This document shows, piece after piece, positions 11,628 to 23,179 of a stretch of 64,000 nt of DNA. Both the position numbers and the translations under genes were made by a program. Source of the DNA: Hyposmocoma kahamanoa (Eukaryota; Arthropoda; Insecta; Lepidoptera; Cosmopterigidae); the NCBI RefSeq assembly GCF_003589595.1, contig NW_020654748.1, positions 6,143,140 through 6,207,139 of the forward strand, in the 5' to 3' direction. The notes below the pieces were generated by a model that saw nothing but the letters and a program-made list of their open reading frames with translations, had not been told where the DNA came from and searched no databases. How positions within the stretch are numbered: position 1 is the stretch's first letter; each line of letters starts with the position of its first letter.

Positions 11628-12338
11628 TTTGATCTTTATATTAATAATTGTAGCAAACTAGTTGAGTAATTTCACAAAAATAATTGAATATCATGGTGAA
11701 CATGGTGACATTAAATAAAAACTTAAAAATAACAATTATTAAAGCGACATCTCTAGTCAGGTACCTGGCTGAGTGGAGAAATAGATTTCTCACAGATGAC
11801 GCTACAGCAAAAAAGTCGTTAGAAACCAAAAACAAAAATCTGAAATATGCACATAGAAAAATTCGTAAGGTCCGTTTCGTGGCTTAGTTGGCTCAGCGTT
11901 TGGCTCGATTTGCTAGAAAACGCTGGTTCCAATTCAGCCGGCACGAAGAATTTTTTTAATTTTGATTTTTGTGTTAATAACTATAACAAACTAGTGCAGT
12001 AATTTTACCAAAAAAATGAATATCACTTGAATAAAAATTTAAATACAGTTAATAGCGACATCTCGAGCCTAGGCAGGTAGCTGTAAAGGTATCTAACTGA
12101 GTGACGAAATACTTTGAAAGATTTCTTCTAGATGGCGCTAAGTCTAAAAACTCGTTGAAAAACCAAATACAAAGATACGACAACACGCACATAGAAAAAT
12201 TCGTAAGTTCCGCTGGTTGGTTCCGTGGCTTAGTTGGCATAGCGTCTGGCACGGTTTGCTAGAAGACGTCGGTTCGAATCCGGCCGGATCGAAGGAATTA
12301 TTTTCTTAGTGTTCGACCTTTGTATTAATAATTATAAT
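11628..12338 (+). repeat. Tandem dimer of long SINE-B units
   Basis: Two direct copies about 350 nt apart. The tRNA-like parts are at 11868-11947 and 12217-12296. Each is preceded by the same body (GCGACATCTC...GATTTCT...GATG(A/G)CGCTA...GCACATAGAAAAATTCGTAAG) and followed by the AT-rich tail and ACTATAACAAACTAGTG. The first copy has a damaged B box (GGTTCCAATTC); the second is intact (GGTTCGAATCC). Confidence 0.83.
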
Positions 12339-12600
12339 ATTGTTAGGAACGTCTCTGCACGTTCTGCCAACCGACCGTCATAGCTGCCAACTGTCAGCGA
12401 CGAATACTATACATGGCGTTGCAAATCAAACCAGCGCAGCGGCCTTTTTGCCGGTGTGCTTTCCTATCCTATCGTTGATTTGTATAACGTCCCGTGCTTT
12501 TCAAATACGAACATTACATTTTGTAACCGATTTTTATTTCATTAAAATTATTCTTAATTTCCAGTCGTTTTTATGATTTCTGGTTAAGATTTCTAACAAT
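12339..12600. mobile_element. 262-bp MITE-like element with ATTGTTAG ends
   Basis: The left end is ATTGTTAGGAA and the right end, inverted, is ATTGTTAGAAA. ATAAT flanks both sides (12334-12338 and 12601-12605), though the site is in AT repeats so the duplication is not certain. It contains no transposase. It separates the SINE-B dimer from a partial SINE-B at 12612-12690. Confidence 0.6.
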
Positions 12601-12611
12601 ATAATAAATAA

Positions 12612-12690
12612 TAGAAGATGTCGGTTCGAATCCGGCCGGATCAAAGGAATTTTTTCTGAGTGTTCGATCTTTGTATTAATAATAATATAA
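12612..12690 (+). repeat. Partial SINE-B (3' half)
   Basis: GAAGATGTCGGTTCGAATCCGG through GAGTGTTCGATCTTTGTATTAATAA. The A-box half is absent. Confidence 0.78.
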
Positions 12691-13908
12691 TAAATATTTT
12701 GTTTTTTTTATGATGCCTACATAGTCAGTAGTTGAAATTTTTTTAAACTCCAAACACTTTACAGTATGGTTTTGTAAATAAATGTTCTATTAGAATTTAT
12801 AAGTTTTCGCGATTGTTACACATTGGAAATGAAACAATTTTTTCGGCTCTAAATCGCGTTTATTTGTTTATGCAAAGTAAGTTTTGGCTTATTTACGGGT
12901 CCCATCACGGCTAATTGATTTGTTTTAAAAGCAACTGACATCCGGTTATATAGTTTCAATAAAAATGTTCTATTATCTGTAGGTAATAGATTATTATAAT
13001 AAATACTAGACGTCTTTTCATCTTGAAAGTAACAAGTATTATAGTACTTTTAAATTGTAACCAGTGTGTAATAATAAACCATTCCAACTCCTATAAAAGA
13101 CTTAAATTACTCACCCAATCTGAAAAACATCTGACCTGTCAGCCACGAAATAATAATTTTCATCACGGTAGAACAAGTAAAGACTTGTTGACAAAGGACA
13201 GGGGTGTCTTCTGTCAAGTGCACTCTTCGTAAGTTCAGGGTAATTTTGGTATTCCTATAAGAAATCAAAAATAGTTTGAGGACTTTGACAAACATTAAGA
13301 AAATAAAAGAGGACACTTGCTGTGCCCCCTCCGAGTGACATGGCATTATGATTAAAACTACAATAAAAGGAAATATCGAGGGATGGGAAAGCAAGGAAAG
13401 GAATAGTCAAAGGCGTAAATCATAAACTAATAGATATAAAAGAAAAGAGAAAAAAAGGTAAATACAGGTAAGTTCCAGCTGAGAGCGTGTAGCAGACAAA
13501 TGTGAAGGGTCCTTTTCCGACAATACGATACGATGTGTACAAATGTAAACTTATTATATTATAAAAAAAACATGAAAAGATATACCATCAACTTAATACA
13601 CAACGATCTAAGAAAATTGTATACATATGTTCACGGTGTAAGGTGCCAAGTCACTAACAAATTAAAAATTTTGCTAACCAATAAAATACAAAGTTATAAA
13701 ATTACAGCATTATTTAATTATGAGGGTGGTAAACATGAAAAAAATAACATGAATGTAATTATGAACATTATTTCATTTACCCTTAAGAATGCTTCTCCCG
13801 TGGCTAAAGCTCTCCAGGTATGGTAGTCCTTAACTTCATTACCTTTGTCACTAAGAAGCTGAAAACAATATAAGCTTTATAAAGCAGTATTGTTTTTTAC
13901 TATAAAGA
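12691..13908. other. Intergenic, no gene seen
   Basis: An old repeat-H remnant at 12790-12860. The overlapping frames at 13107-13394 and 13533-13826 encode Lys/Asn-rich, domain-free sequence typical of AT-rich non-coding DNA. Confidence 0.5.
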
Positions 13909-14202
13909 AACGGGATGAACAAGTCATGCGTCTGGTGGTAAGCGACATGCCGGTTTATAGCAGTTGCAGATTGTAGTACCACTCAGAGTTTTACATTGCA
14001 AAGATTTGAGGGGCACTGCCACCACGCCCGTCACCCTGAGACTTTAGGTTGACTCGTCGCATGTGCTGTAAATTCACCAGCACCCGTAACCCTTCAAAAA
14101 TGGAACGCAGTAATGCTCACAGTAGTGCTTGGTGGCAGGAATAGGTAAGGTGGCAGTAGTTCTCAGGACGAACTCTTTCACAAGGAGCTCTACCGCTACT
14201 AA
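13909..14202 (+). repeat. SINE-A copy (full length)
   Basis: It runs from ACGGGATGAACAAGTCATG to CAAGGAGCTCTACCGCTACTAAA with all internal blocks in order. Confidence 0.88.
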
Positions 14203-14820
14203 ACAAACAAACAACCAATAATAAATGCTGTTGTTTTAAGTATCGGAAAATGACGCAAGTTTTTATAACTTTTTTTAAATTGATATACACGGACAAATAT
14301 ACACGGTTTAAATCCGGAAAAATAGTTTCATTTCCCATGTGTAACAATAGCGAAAACCTAAGAACTGAATATTTTAAGTTACAATTTGATGTCTGAGTGC
14401 AGTTTATAGCGTTAGCATTCTTTTAGGTTTGGTAACTACTCGTACATGGCGTTTCATAATGACGAAAAAGGGGCTTTATTTACCTTAATATTTATCCCTT
14501 ATTTGCTGTACCTGACCTCAAATCATTTAAAAAAAAAGATCCGGCTTTCGGTTTGGTTTTCGGCTGTAAACGCATTTGTTGAAACAACTGATTCACCTGG
14601 TTTTTAAATGGTTCTAATACTTTGGAATCTTGCGGCAACGACAATTCACGACAATTTGTAGCAATCAGATGAATAATGGAACACATATTTCGGACAAAAA
14701 TACAATACGTAATTTATTAGAAAATAAAAAATAAATTGGGATTCTGTGTGCTTTTATTATTATTATCAAAGATAACAGTCGGGAATATTACTCAGAACAG
14801 TCATCATATTGTAACCTATT

Positions 14821-14975
14821 TGTATGGCCCATTGCTGAGTAGAGTCTCTTCTCATACGAGGGTTTAGGCCATAGCTCGCCATGCAAGTCCAATGCGGGTT
14901 GGGGACTTTATTGTGAACCTTCTTCGACATGCAGGTTTCATCACGAAGTTTTTCATCACCATCATCTGTGCCATG
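14821..14975. repeat. Lepidopteran dispersed repeat fragment
   Basis: CCCATTGCTGAGTAGAGTC, GGGTTTAGGCCATAG, CCAATGCGGGTTGGG and CATGCAGGTTTCATCACGA occur in the order known from a common lepidopteran repeat (CCACTGCTGGGC...GGTTTCCTCACGATG). Confidence 0.65.
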
Positions 14976-15565
14976 TAACGAGTTGAATCATGGCGTCCTT
15001 AAATATCGTGGTGAACACAGTTTAGTTCTATGTTTACTAACGCATCCAGGTAATTTAAGTTTACTAAAAGTGTACTTAATGCACCTAAGTGAACTAATTC
15101 AGGTGAATTAAGTTAACGCACCCGATATTTCTGACCGATTACATTCTATTACACGTACATGAACATACAGTACAAGGAAATATCGGGGAAGAAAATAAAA
15201 AGAAGTCATCCCAAAAAATCTGGTGCAACCGAAGCGTATTACAAAAATCAATAGAATAAAACGGATTCTAAACTGTCCTGTGATCATAATAATCACCGTA
15301 ATCAACATTTCCAAAACAATGGACTGTTCAACAAAAAAGTCAGGTAAAAACGTGTTAAATCATAACAATAGTAGCGAACGAGCCTACGAAAGTTTATATA
15401 TAATTATACACACATGTATATATTGTAGAGCAACTCTGCAAAAAGGTACATCTATGTATGTTCATATGAACTGCCTCCGTGATCGAACGGTTACCTTGCC
15501 CAACTGTTGTGTGTGTTGTATTTCTAGTACGAGGTCAAGTTGAGTATGTGCGTTAAAAAAACACT

Positions 15566-15660
15566 ACTGGCCACATATACCAGAAACGTTTAATTTGAAA
15601 AAGGAATGACTTCAGTCGTTTTTTGATTTCGATTAAACGTTCTAGTATATGTGGCCAGTG
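15566..15660. repeat. Foldback element
   Basis: ACTGGCCACATATACCAGAAACGTTTAAT at 15567 onward is mirrored by ATTAAACGTTCTAGTATATGTGGCCAGT, ending about 15659. The loop is about 25-30 nt. Confidence 0.75.
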
Positions 15661-16239
15661 GTTCATTTGAACGTAGTTATAATAATTCAACCTTTTTTTT
15701 CTTTTAAATAAATATTTATTAGTACTACACTAATTATATTATTAATGCCTTACAATTGTATTACAGTATCAGAGTATTTTCTATGTGGTTTGTGGCTACA
15801 ATATAATTTGACGATATCGATGGCCCAGCAGTTTCCAATGTAGGAGGTCTCGGGTTTTGCGATAGGACCAATGTAGAAACGAACTTTTCTACATTAAAAC
15901 GCATACACTTTTTCACAATTATCTATGTTTTTAACTTAGAAAGGTGGACTTTTTACTATGATGTTATTCGGGACAAATTCGTTCTTTGTTATTCCGCAAC
16001 TTGGCGTAGTCGTGAGTACCAAACTTTGTTTCGCATTGAATAATATTTTGTATTTCACCAGCATGAGTTGTATAGAAAGAGCATATCGGGTTACCCCTTG
16101 TACATACATATCGCTACGATGCATTAAACGGCATTAGAAAGAAAGTCACTTTGTCATTATTATTATTATGAGTGAAATTAAGAAATGAAGTATATTGGTG
16201 AATTTTTAAAGATTTTTTTTATAATATAGAGTGATGGAA

Positions 16240-16493
16240 AGAGCATGGCGTGCGCCGATGGTAAGCCAGTCCATAACTGTTGAAGTGCCACTCAAAGTTT
16301 TAAATCGCAAAGATCTGAGTCACCTTGATACATAAGTTGACAAGTCCCATGTGTCTGTAATTTCACTAGCACCCTTACCCTTCAAAACTGAAACACAGTA
16401 ATGCTAACATTACTGCTTGACGGCAGAAATCGACAAGATGGCAGTACTACCCTGGACGAACTCTTTCAGAAGGAACTCTACTGTTACTAGAAG
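16240..16493 (+). repeat. SINE-A copy (5'-shortened)
   Basis: It matches from ATGGTAAGCCAGTCC to AAGGAACTCTACTGTTACTAGA. A block around GGGGCACTGCC is missing. It abuts a LINE 3' end. Confidence 0.82.
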
Positions 16494-16775
16494 TTTTACC
16501 GAAAAGCGGCCTCGTCCACCCCCTCTTACATCCAGATGTACGGCGGGATATCATCATCCTTACTTAGCCGATATTCGCTTCAGGCGTACTAAGTGCTTTT
16601 TGGCTTCTTCTAACATGCGCTTAGTCCAGGTATGGACTGCCCGCGATTGTGTTTCCGAGCCCAAACAACCTAAATATTTTTAAGGTGCGACTGAATAGGT
16701 ACCCTCTGGGCGAGCTCGTTTCATCGTAGATCCTATATTTGCTCAAGGGCTAGGTAGTGTTAGGGCTACATATTT
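16494..16775 (+). pseudogene. LINE 3'-end fragment fused to a SINE-A copy
   Basis: It follows directly on SINE-A. The translation near 16548 (YHHPYLADIRFRRTKC) and the segment ending 'gcgactgaataggtaccctctgggcgagctcg' resemble the C-terminal tail and 3' UTR of jockey-type LINEs. A reverse-complement relative of the same 3' UTR lies at 38630-38725. Confidence 0.55.
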
Positions 16776-17195
16776 TTAAAAAGAAGGAAACGATTTCAGA
16801 GGTACTTCAATTTATGGGTCAATAATATTATTTTACAGTGGTCACACCGCATGTATAGTATGTATATTGTTTATGTAATTCAAAATACCCCCGGATCTCC
16901 GAGCAGTTCGGACGTGCACAAGATACACTACGTGCTTGTTAAATTCGCATTTTAATTTAAAATAAAATCTAATAAATTCCAAGTGAACACCAGGATTGCA
17001 ACAACGACAAGGAGGCTATAGCGGCGACGTGAGTATAGACATAGACGTAACGACTCACGACAAGATACTAACCAATTAGCAATACTATACGTCACCGTTT
17101 TACACGCCCCTAACAGTGACGTGCGCTCGCGCAAGCCCCGCCCATTAGAAAGCGCCTTTTGCCGTCGGCACATTTAGGCCTACATTTAATCAATC

Positions 17196-18120
17196 ATGTC
17201 AGCGGTCAAGCATTCTCCTCCCATTACAACTAGATCTATAACTAATTTATCTCCAGGACATTATGGATCAGACCCTACAATAAATAGATCTTCAAATATT
17301 AACGATGAATCGGACACTTATAATATATCAAAAAGACAAAAACGCATTTTCGACTCCCCTTCCGAGACTTCCCCGTCGGCTATGGTTGAAGTTAAGAGTA
17401 TGTTTAGTGAACTCAAACTCCAATAAGAACACAAATTTGACGCCCTCACTAACTTTATGAATACTGTAATTGAACAAAATCAAGAAATTAAACATTCAGT
17501 GGAGTTTATGTCCCAGCAGTATGACGCAATGTTGACAAAAATGAACCAGCTTGAAACACAAAATATCGAATACAAAAAACACATAACACTACTAGAAAGT
17601 AAGCTGGAATTGATGGAAAAAAACTCTCGTGCGGCTGCAATAGAAATACGTAATATTCCGATATTAAAACTGGAAAACAAACAAATATTGTGTGAAATTG
17701 TTAATAGCATTGGGTCGGTGGTTTCTTCTCAAAACGGCACTCAAGAGAGCGAATTGCGGGACGTATTCCGAACGAAATCCGATGTTATCGTCGTTGATTT
17801 CACAACTATAATTAGAAAATATACTTTTCTTCATAAAATAAGGCAACACAACAAATTTAAAAGAGAATTCTAGGGGGTATTTTAAAATACCCCCTGCTAA
17901 ATACTCAGCATATCAATCGGAAATGTCCTCTCCGCACAATTTATGTCTCAGAGTATTTTACTCATAAAGCTGAGCGACTACATTATCTGGCCCGTGAATA
18001 TATAAAAAACAAACAACTATTTGCTGCGTGGACATCTTATGGAAAAGTTTATGTCAAGAAGAAGGAGAGACTCCCAGCCCAACGCATAGAAGAAGAAAAA
18101 GACCTGCACACGATCGCTTC
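17196..18120 (+). pseudogene. LINE ORF1 remnant with coiled coil and FP-like C-terminal domain
   Basis: It opens with MSAVKHSPPITTRS. A stop at 17424 is followed by a heptad-rich coiled-coil region (MNQLETQNIEYKKHITLLES) at about 17545-17605. After further breaks, the C-terminal part at 17940-18120 reads HKAERLHYLAREY and TSYGKVYVKKKERLP, which resembles the Baculo_FP-like domain of insect LINE ORF1 proteins. The role inferred is RNA binding and packaging of the LINE transcript. Confidence 0.65.
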
Positions 18121-18599
18121 ATGACTATCTACGTATTATAATAAGCTCCTTTTTTTAGTTTTTGCTCTTACCTTTATGTTTTTCATTACATTCCTCGGAC
18201 ATTATACCACTAAAGAATTAACAACATTCCTTAACTGTTTACACTACAAAATAAGCTCTTACACATCACTAATAAAATATCACCCCTTTCTGAAACTCTC
18301 ACTCAAATACAACTACACTTCACATATACTAGTCAAAAATATGACACAAACCCGTTATTGCTGCACATAAATACTAATATCTATTTACATGTCTATTATA
18401 TACAATACGCAAGTCACCACTTTTTATTAGCAGAGGGCAACTTATGGCTATTTTTAACATCATTTAAATATAAATATAAACAGATATAATTGGAAAATTG
18501 TTTAGGCTACACAATTCCTCATCATATAGATTTAATTCATTTAATAATTAAATATAAAAATTCGATAGCTTCAATGAAATAATAACCGCAGCAGACGCA

Positions 18600-21050
18600 G
18601 TGTCGTCTTCGGCATCCTTAACCTGTGATCCCGAACAGTTAAGTAAATTGACATCTCAGTTTTTAAATTACACTAAAATATTAGCGCAGAATATTCGAAG
18701 TATATATAGGAACTTTGACGGATTAACTGTTCTCTTGTCTAGATTGAATACAGAGTTCGACATTATTATATTGACGGAATGCTGGCTATCACGTGTAGAC
18801 ATCCTACCATCTGTTAGCACTCATTCTTGTTATGTTACTAAGAGTCAGTACAATTAAAAATGATGGTGTCGTATTATACATAAAAAGTACATTAAAACAT
18901 TTGGTAGAGGAGCCTCCATTCTCTGAAGCAAACTGCCTCCTAAAATTGGGAGTCGACACTGTAAACTATTACATATATATTACGCTATATTTAACCCCAA
19001 TTGCTTTAAAAATAACATGTCTAGTTTCCTTCACTATCTTGATTCCTTACTGTGCACACTAAAATCGTTCCAAAATATAATCTTAATGGGAGATATCAAT
19101 ATAAATATTGCCAACAAAAGTTTAGACTCCGATGCTGATCCATACTTGAACTTAATAGCGTCTCACGGTTTACTTACTTCTTTTACCTACCCGACTAGAG
19201 CCAACGCATGCCTTGATCACTGTTTAGTTAAAACAGAACGAACAGCGTACATCTATGTTATTCATTCGTCTGTTACTGACCATGACGCCGTACTTATGAT
19301 ATTGAACAAAAAATAATTATGTTACAGTACCTTAAGCGTGTTAAATTAGACGTGACAGCTTTAGAACATAGTATAGCAAGTCAAGATTATAGTCGCTTGA
19401 GTTCATCTATGGATCCCAATTTCGTAGCAAACCACCTGGTACAACTGTTAGGCAACGCGCTTATATCAAAAACAAAAATTCTACATTTGCCACGACGATC
19501 TACAACTATTAAACCATGGATAACAGTAGGTCTTTTACGATGTATTCGCAATCGTGATAACATGCATCAGAAACTTAAAATTGTCCCAGCTAATGAAACT
19601 TTAAAAACTACGTACAAGCGTTACAGAAATTTTTGTAATAACTTACTAAGACGATTGAAAGTAGACTACAAAAAATCTCATTACTTAATGCAGGGTCTAA
19701 TGTCAAAAGAATATAGGAAGTGATTAAGTTCAATATAAATAAGACTCAGCTAAAAACAAGTGCTACTGACTTACTCTCAATTGCTCCTAGTGCTCAGCAG
19801 GCTGTCGATGCTGTCAACTTCTTCTTTGCCAATATTGGGGCTAAACTTACTGATAAAATACGGATACGGATTCCGTAGGGGCAAATCCACAAAGACCACG
19901 TCGTGTCGAATCTAGATTCGCGTAGAAAGTGCATAGGGATATTTCTGGACCTAGCCAAAGCTTTCGACACGGTCTCTATCCCCATATTACTGAAGAGGCT
20001 GGAGGCCTTGGGTATCAGAGATAGGCCACTGGAACTTTTTAGGAGTTACCTATCTAATAGAACACAATGTGTACGCATCGGCGACCATACTAGTACCGAA
20101 TTACCTACTAAAATCGGGGTACCTCAAGGTAGTATTGTTGGACCTACCCTATTCCTGACCTACATTAATGAGTTATGTTGCCTAGACCTATACCAGGGCA
20201 AAGTTATCTGTTTCGCCGACGACATGCATGCATTTTGTTTGCTGGTAGCGACTGGGAGGAAGTTTTCCGATCGTCACAAGCGGGTCTCAATCGTGTGATG
20301 CAGTGGCTTAACTCTAACTTACTTACAATCAACACTGATAAAACGATGTACATAACCTTTGGCATCCGTTCAATCTCACTTCCACTGCCCAACACCCATA
20401 ACTTGATTGCTCACGCTTGTGACATCGAACGACAGTGCACCTGACCTTAACCGCACTGCCTCTATAAAATATCTGGGTGTAACTATAAACCAGTATCTTA
20501 AATTTGACGAACACGAAAGTAAGAACTCGAAAATTAATATACAAAATCTTCGGTATATCGCATACTTCAAATTGCTCAAGACTGTTTATTACGCCCTGTG
20601 TCAATCCATCTTGACCTATTGAATTATGTCCTGGGGCGGCGCTCCTAAAGCACTACTTCTGACCCTAGAAAGGGCCCAAAGGGCCGTTCTAAAAGTGGCA
20701 TTATTTCGCAATTTCCTATATCCTACAAGAGATCTCTATGCCCATTGGAGAGTTCTTACAGTACGCAAATTGTTCATACAGATGGTAATTCTAAAACAGC
20801 ACTGTCTTCTCCCTTATGATCCAGCCCTTAAACAAACCAAACGTAGGCACTATATGGTTTGCAAAAGATCGTCTCCAAAGACCTCTTTTTGCCCATAAAT
20901 TCTTTAGTTTCTTGGGCCCTTACTTGTACGACTCATGCAACAGCCATATTAACGTCTACCCATTATCATCTTAGGAATGTAAGACAAAAGTTGCCGAGTG
21001 GTTACGAAACCTATCCTACGAGGATACAGAAAAACTCCTTAGCGTAACTG
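18600..21050 (+). pseudogene. LINE ORF2 remnant: AP endonuclease plus reverse transcriptase
   Basis: Endonuclease pieces: ILAQNIRS (18680), ILTECWLS (18770-18795), GDININI (19089) and SVTDHDAV (19270). RT pieces: LDLAKAFDTV (19950), GVPQGSIVGPTLF (20116-20155), FADD (20212) and thumb ERAQRAVLKVALF (20665-20705). The fingers part of the RT appears deleted at about 19878: the FFFANIGAKL segment runs straight into the segment before LDLAKAFD. A TGA at about 20622 and several frame changes show it is non-functional. Confidence 0.8.
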
Positions 21051-21106
21051 TACCTTTATTTATTTTCATTCAACCCTCTATTAAAAGTGTCACAGTTTTT
21101 CTACTC

Positions 21107-21243
21107 CCTCACTCAGACACACGTCACACACACTCACACATGTATCACACTCACTAGCATGCACGCACACTCGAACAGACACTCAAACACAGTCACGCGC
21201 ACGCACGCCCGCACGCACGCGTGCACATTCATGCACTGCACAT
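21107..21243. repeat. CA/CACG-rich low-complexity tract in the LINE 3' UTR
   Basis: A 137-nt run dominated by acac, cacgca and cacacactc motifs, between the ORF2 end and the LINE 3' tail. Confidence 0.7.
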
Positions 21244-22329
21244 CCCTTAGCCCATAATACATACTTTTCACTTAATTTTTTTTACATATAATCACTTTCT
21301 TATCACACTTACTAACTTTTCTATTGAAACAAATTTGTCATACTACCTTTTCTCAAAATAACAAATAAATAGTGCATTTACAAATCATCACGCCAATTTA
21401 CCTTTAACGTCTTAGTCATTTCAAAAACATCACAATATTGTATCATTGAGTACGGTGGTGGATACCTGGTGACCTATAGTTTAGGTCCAACCTAGTTTAG
21501 GCACCAGCCTTCCACCTCATAATTTCACTGTATGATGTTCTTTACTTTAAATACCCTATTATACTATTATTTGTATTGTTAAAGTGGAAAGAACATAAAT
21601 AATTTTTGAATTTCTAATTTGAATTTGAATTTGAATTTACAAGTAATATTCCGTTCAATGACACATATCGTATTATAGTTAATACTTTGCAATCTTTATT
21701 TCAATTTCACGAACGTGAATTCACTTAATACATTAAGAAATAACATGTTGTTGCTAACTTCGATTTAGTAAAGTAGAGGATACTTTTATTATAGTTACGG
21801 CATAATAAATTTAAAAATCATTTCTGCAACGGCTTTAAGACAGTCGATGCCCTAAGATACCTGATCCCTAACCGACATATTCTGAGTAGATAAATGTGAA
21901 GAAAAGTATTAGACATACTTAACCCTTAACCAGTGAGACGTAAAATTCATTTTGGTATGACTTATTCCATCATGAGTGAATGATGTTTCAAGAAACGTTT
22001 TAAGCCAATTTAATCTACATTACTTAAATACAAATTTCAACCATAAAGCTTTAATTCTTTTACACTTTTTGTTAAATGCGTAATGAGGTTTTCAGAACCA
22101 ACAGGTCACCTAGGGGGTCCGGTATCTTAGAAGATTTTCGCTCGTATATAGTTAGTACGTTACACAATTGACCATAAAGTTCTCATATAATTGCAAATCG
22201 CTACAAAAATTCGCTTGCATTCCGTTCCGCCACAATAAAAAATTGAGCCTTAATGCGACGAGACAAGTATGGTTAAAAACGATCGCATCAAGACGAATAC
22301 GCGTCAATAACTCGATCTAAGATGTTTAA

Positions 22330-22512
22330 ATTAAATATTGTAATGATAAATGTACATTTACAAAGAGCAACATTCCTCATTGCAAGGAACTCTAGGCGTT
22401 GCGTTTTCAAAGGAATTTGCCTTGCGAATGAGCAGTAGAGTTTAATCAGTATGACGATTTCAAGTGTAATTTGCTTATCTATGAAATAAAGATTATATGA
22501 CTTTGACTTTGA
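22330..22512 (-). repeat. SINE-M body and tail fragment
   Basis: Contains GCGAATGAGCAGTAGAGTTTAATCAG, CAAGTGTAATTTGCTTATC and a tail ATTATATGACTTTGACTTTGAA. It lacks the extra segment that the 46605 copy carries between GAGTAATC and AGTATGAC. Confidence 0.6.
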
Positions 22513-22854
22513 AATAAGTTTGGTGACTCTCTTAGTATAATCAAGCTATATGAGATTATACGTCAAAAGTCTTTATCATATGAAAGGAATTATATTTATG
22601 TGAAATTTTATAACTGTTCTATTTAAGCATAATAAAGTTATCGACTAATTTCGTTCCTAGAATCTTTTTTCATGTAACAAGTATACCAACGGTGTAATTA
22701 TGTATGAATATGGCCAAATTTTTCAGACTCGCGAAGTACGTTAAAGATGCAGTCAGTAATTTGAACGTAGGGCAGTCCTTATCATTACTCAGGCTAGTCA
22801 TTGAGAATTTATGAAACGAAGTATGGGATTGGAAAAAGATTTTTTTATGATACT

Positions 22855-23172
22855 TAATGGCGAGACGTGCACCTTGCGCGCCACTCAGAGCTTTAAATCG
22901 AAAATATCTGAGGAACACTGCCACTGCATCAAGTCCCTGAGACAAGTTCCATGTGCTCGTAATTTCACCAGCAACCTTTAGCGTGAAACACACAGAGAGC
23001 GGGTGCGAGTCGGGCGCGTGTCGGGTCGGGACCGAGGCGAGTGTAATTCCATGTATTTATATGGACCACAACATAAAGAGCGCGGGCGCGGTGTGTTTCA
23101 CACTTTACCCGTCGAAACGGGAACGTAACAATGCTCACATTACCGCTTGACAGCAGAAACAGATAAGAAAGC
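22855..23172 (+). repeat. SINE-A copy interrupted by a MITE
   Basis: Left part 22862-22980 and right part 23104-23172 together form one SINE-A. The break lies inside the CACCAGCACCCTTACCC block and is filled by a 123-bp foldback element at 22981-23103. Confidence 0.85.
22981..23103. mobile_element. 123-bp GC-rich MITE with 13-bp TIRs and TTTA duplication
   Basis: The ends are GCGTGAAACACAC and, inverted, GTGTGAAACACAC (12 of 13 match). TTTA lies on both sides (22977-22980 and 23104-23107). Removing the element and one TTTA restores the SINE-A sequence. The interior is rich in CGGG/CGAG motifs, unlike the AT-rich surroundings. Confidence 0.8.
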
Positions 23173-23179
23173 GAACTCT

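Larger units (their letters stand above)
16860..21645 (+). mobile_element. CR1/jockey-type LINE, near full length but defective
   Basis: A non-LTR retrotransposon with a probable 5' UTR (about 16860-17195), ORF1 (17196-18120), an endonuclease/RT ORF2 (18600-21050) and a 3' UTR ending in a short tandem (TTTGAA)n-like tail near 21620-21640. That tail is typical of CR1/L2-like elements. There are many in-frame stops and frameshifts. The exact 5' end is not proven. Confidence 0.8.

Noticed and set aside
13533..13826. 97-codon frame
   Set aside because: Asn/Lys/Ile-rich composition as expected from AT-rich non-coding DNA. No motif.
14492..14686. 64-codon minus-strand frame with a plausible soluble-protein look (LPQDSKVLEPFKNQVNQLF)
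   Set aside because: I cannot match it to a family, there are no convincing flanking splice sites and no neighbouring exons. It could be an exon remnant, but I cannot support it.
15223..15543. 106-codon frame with several Cys near the end
   Set aside because: No zinc-finger spacing, no homologous feel. The end overlaps a SINE-C-like head remnant (TGCCTCCGTGATCGAACGG).
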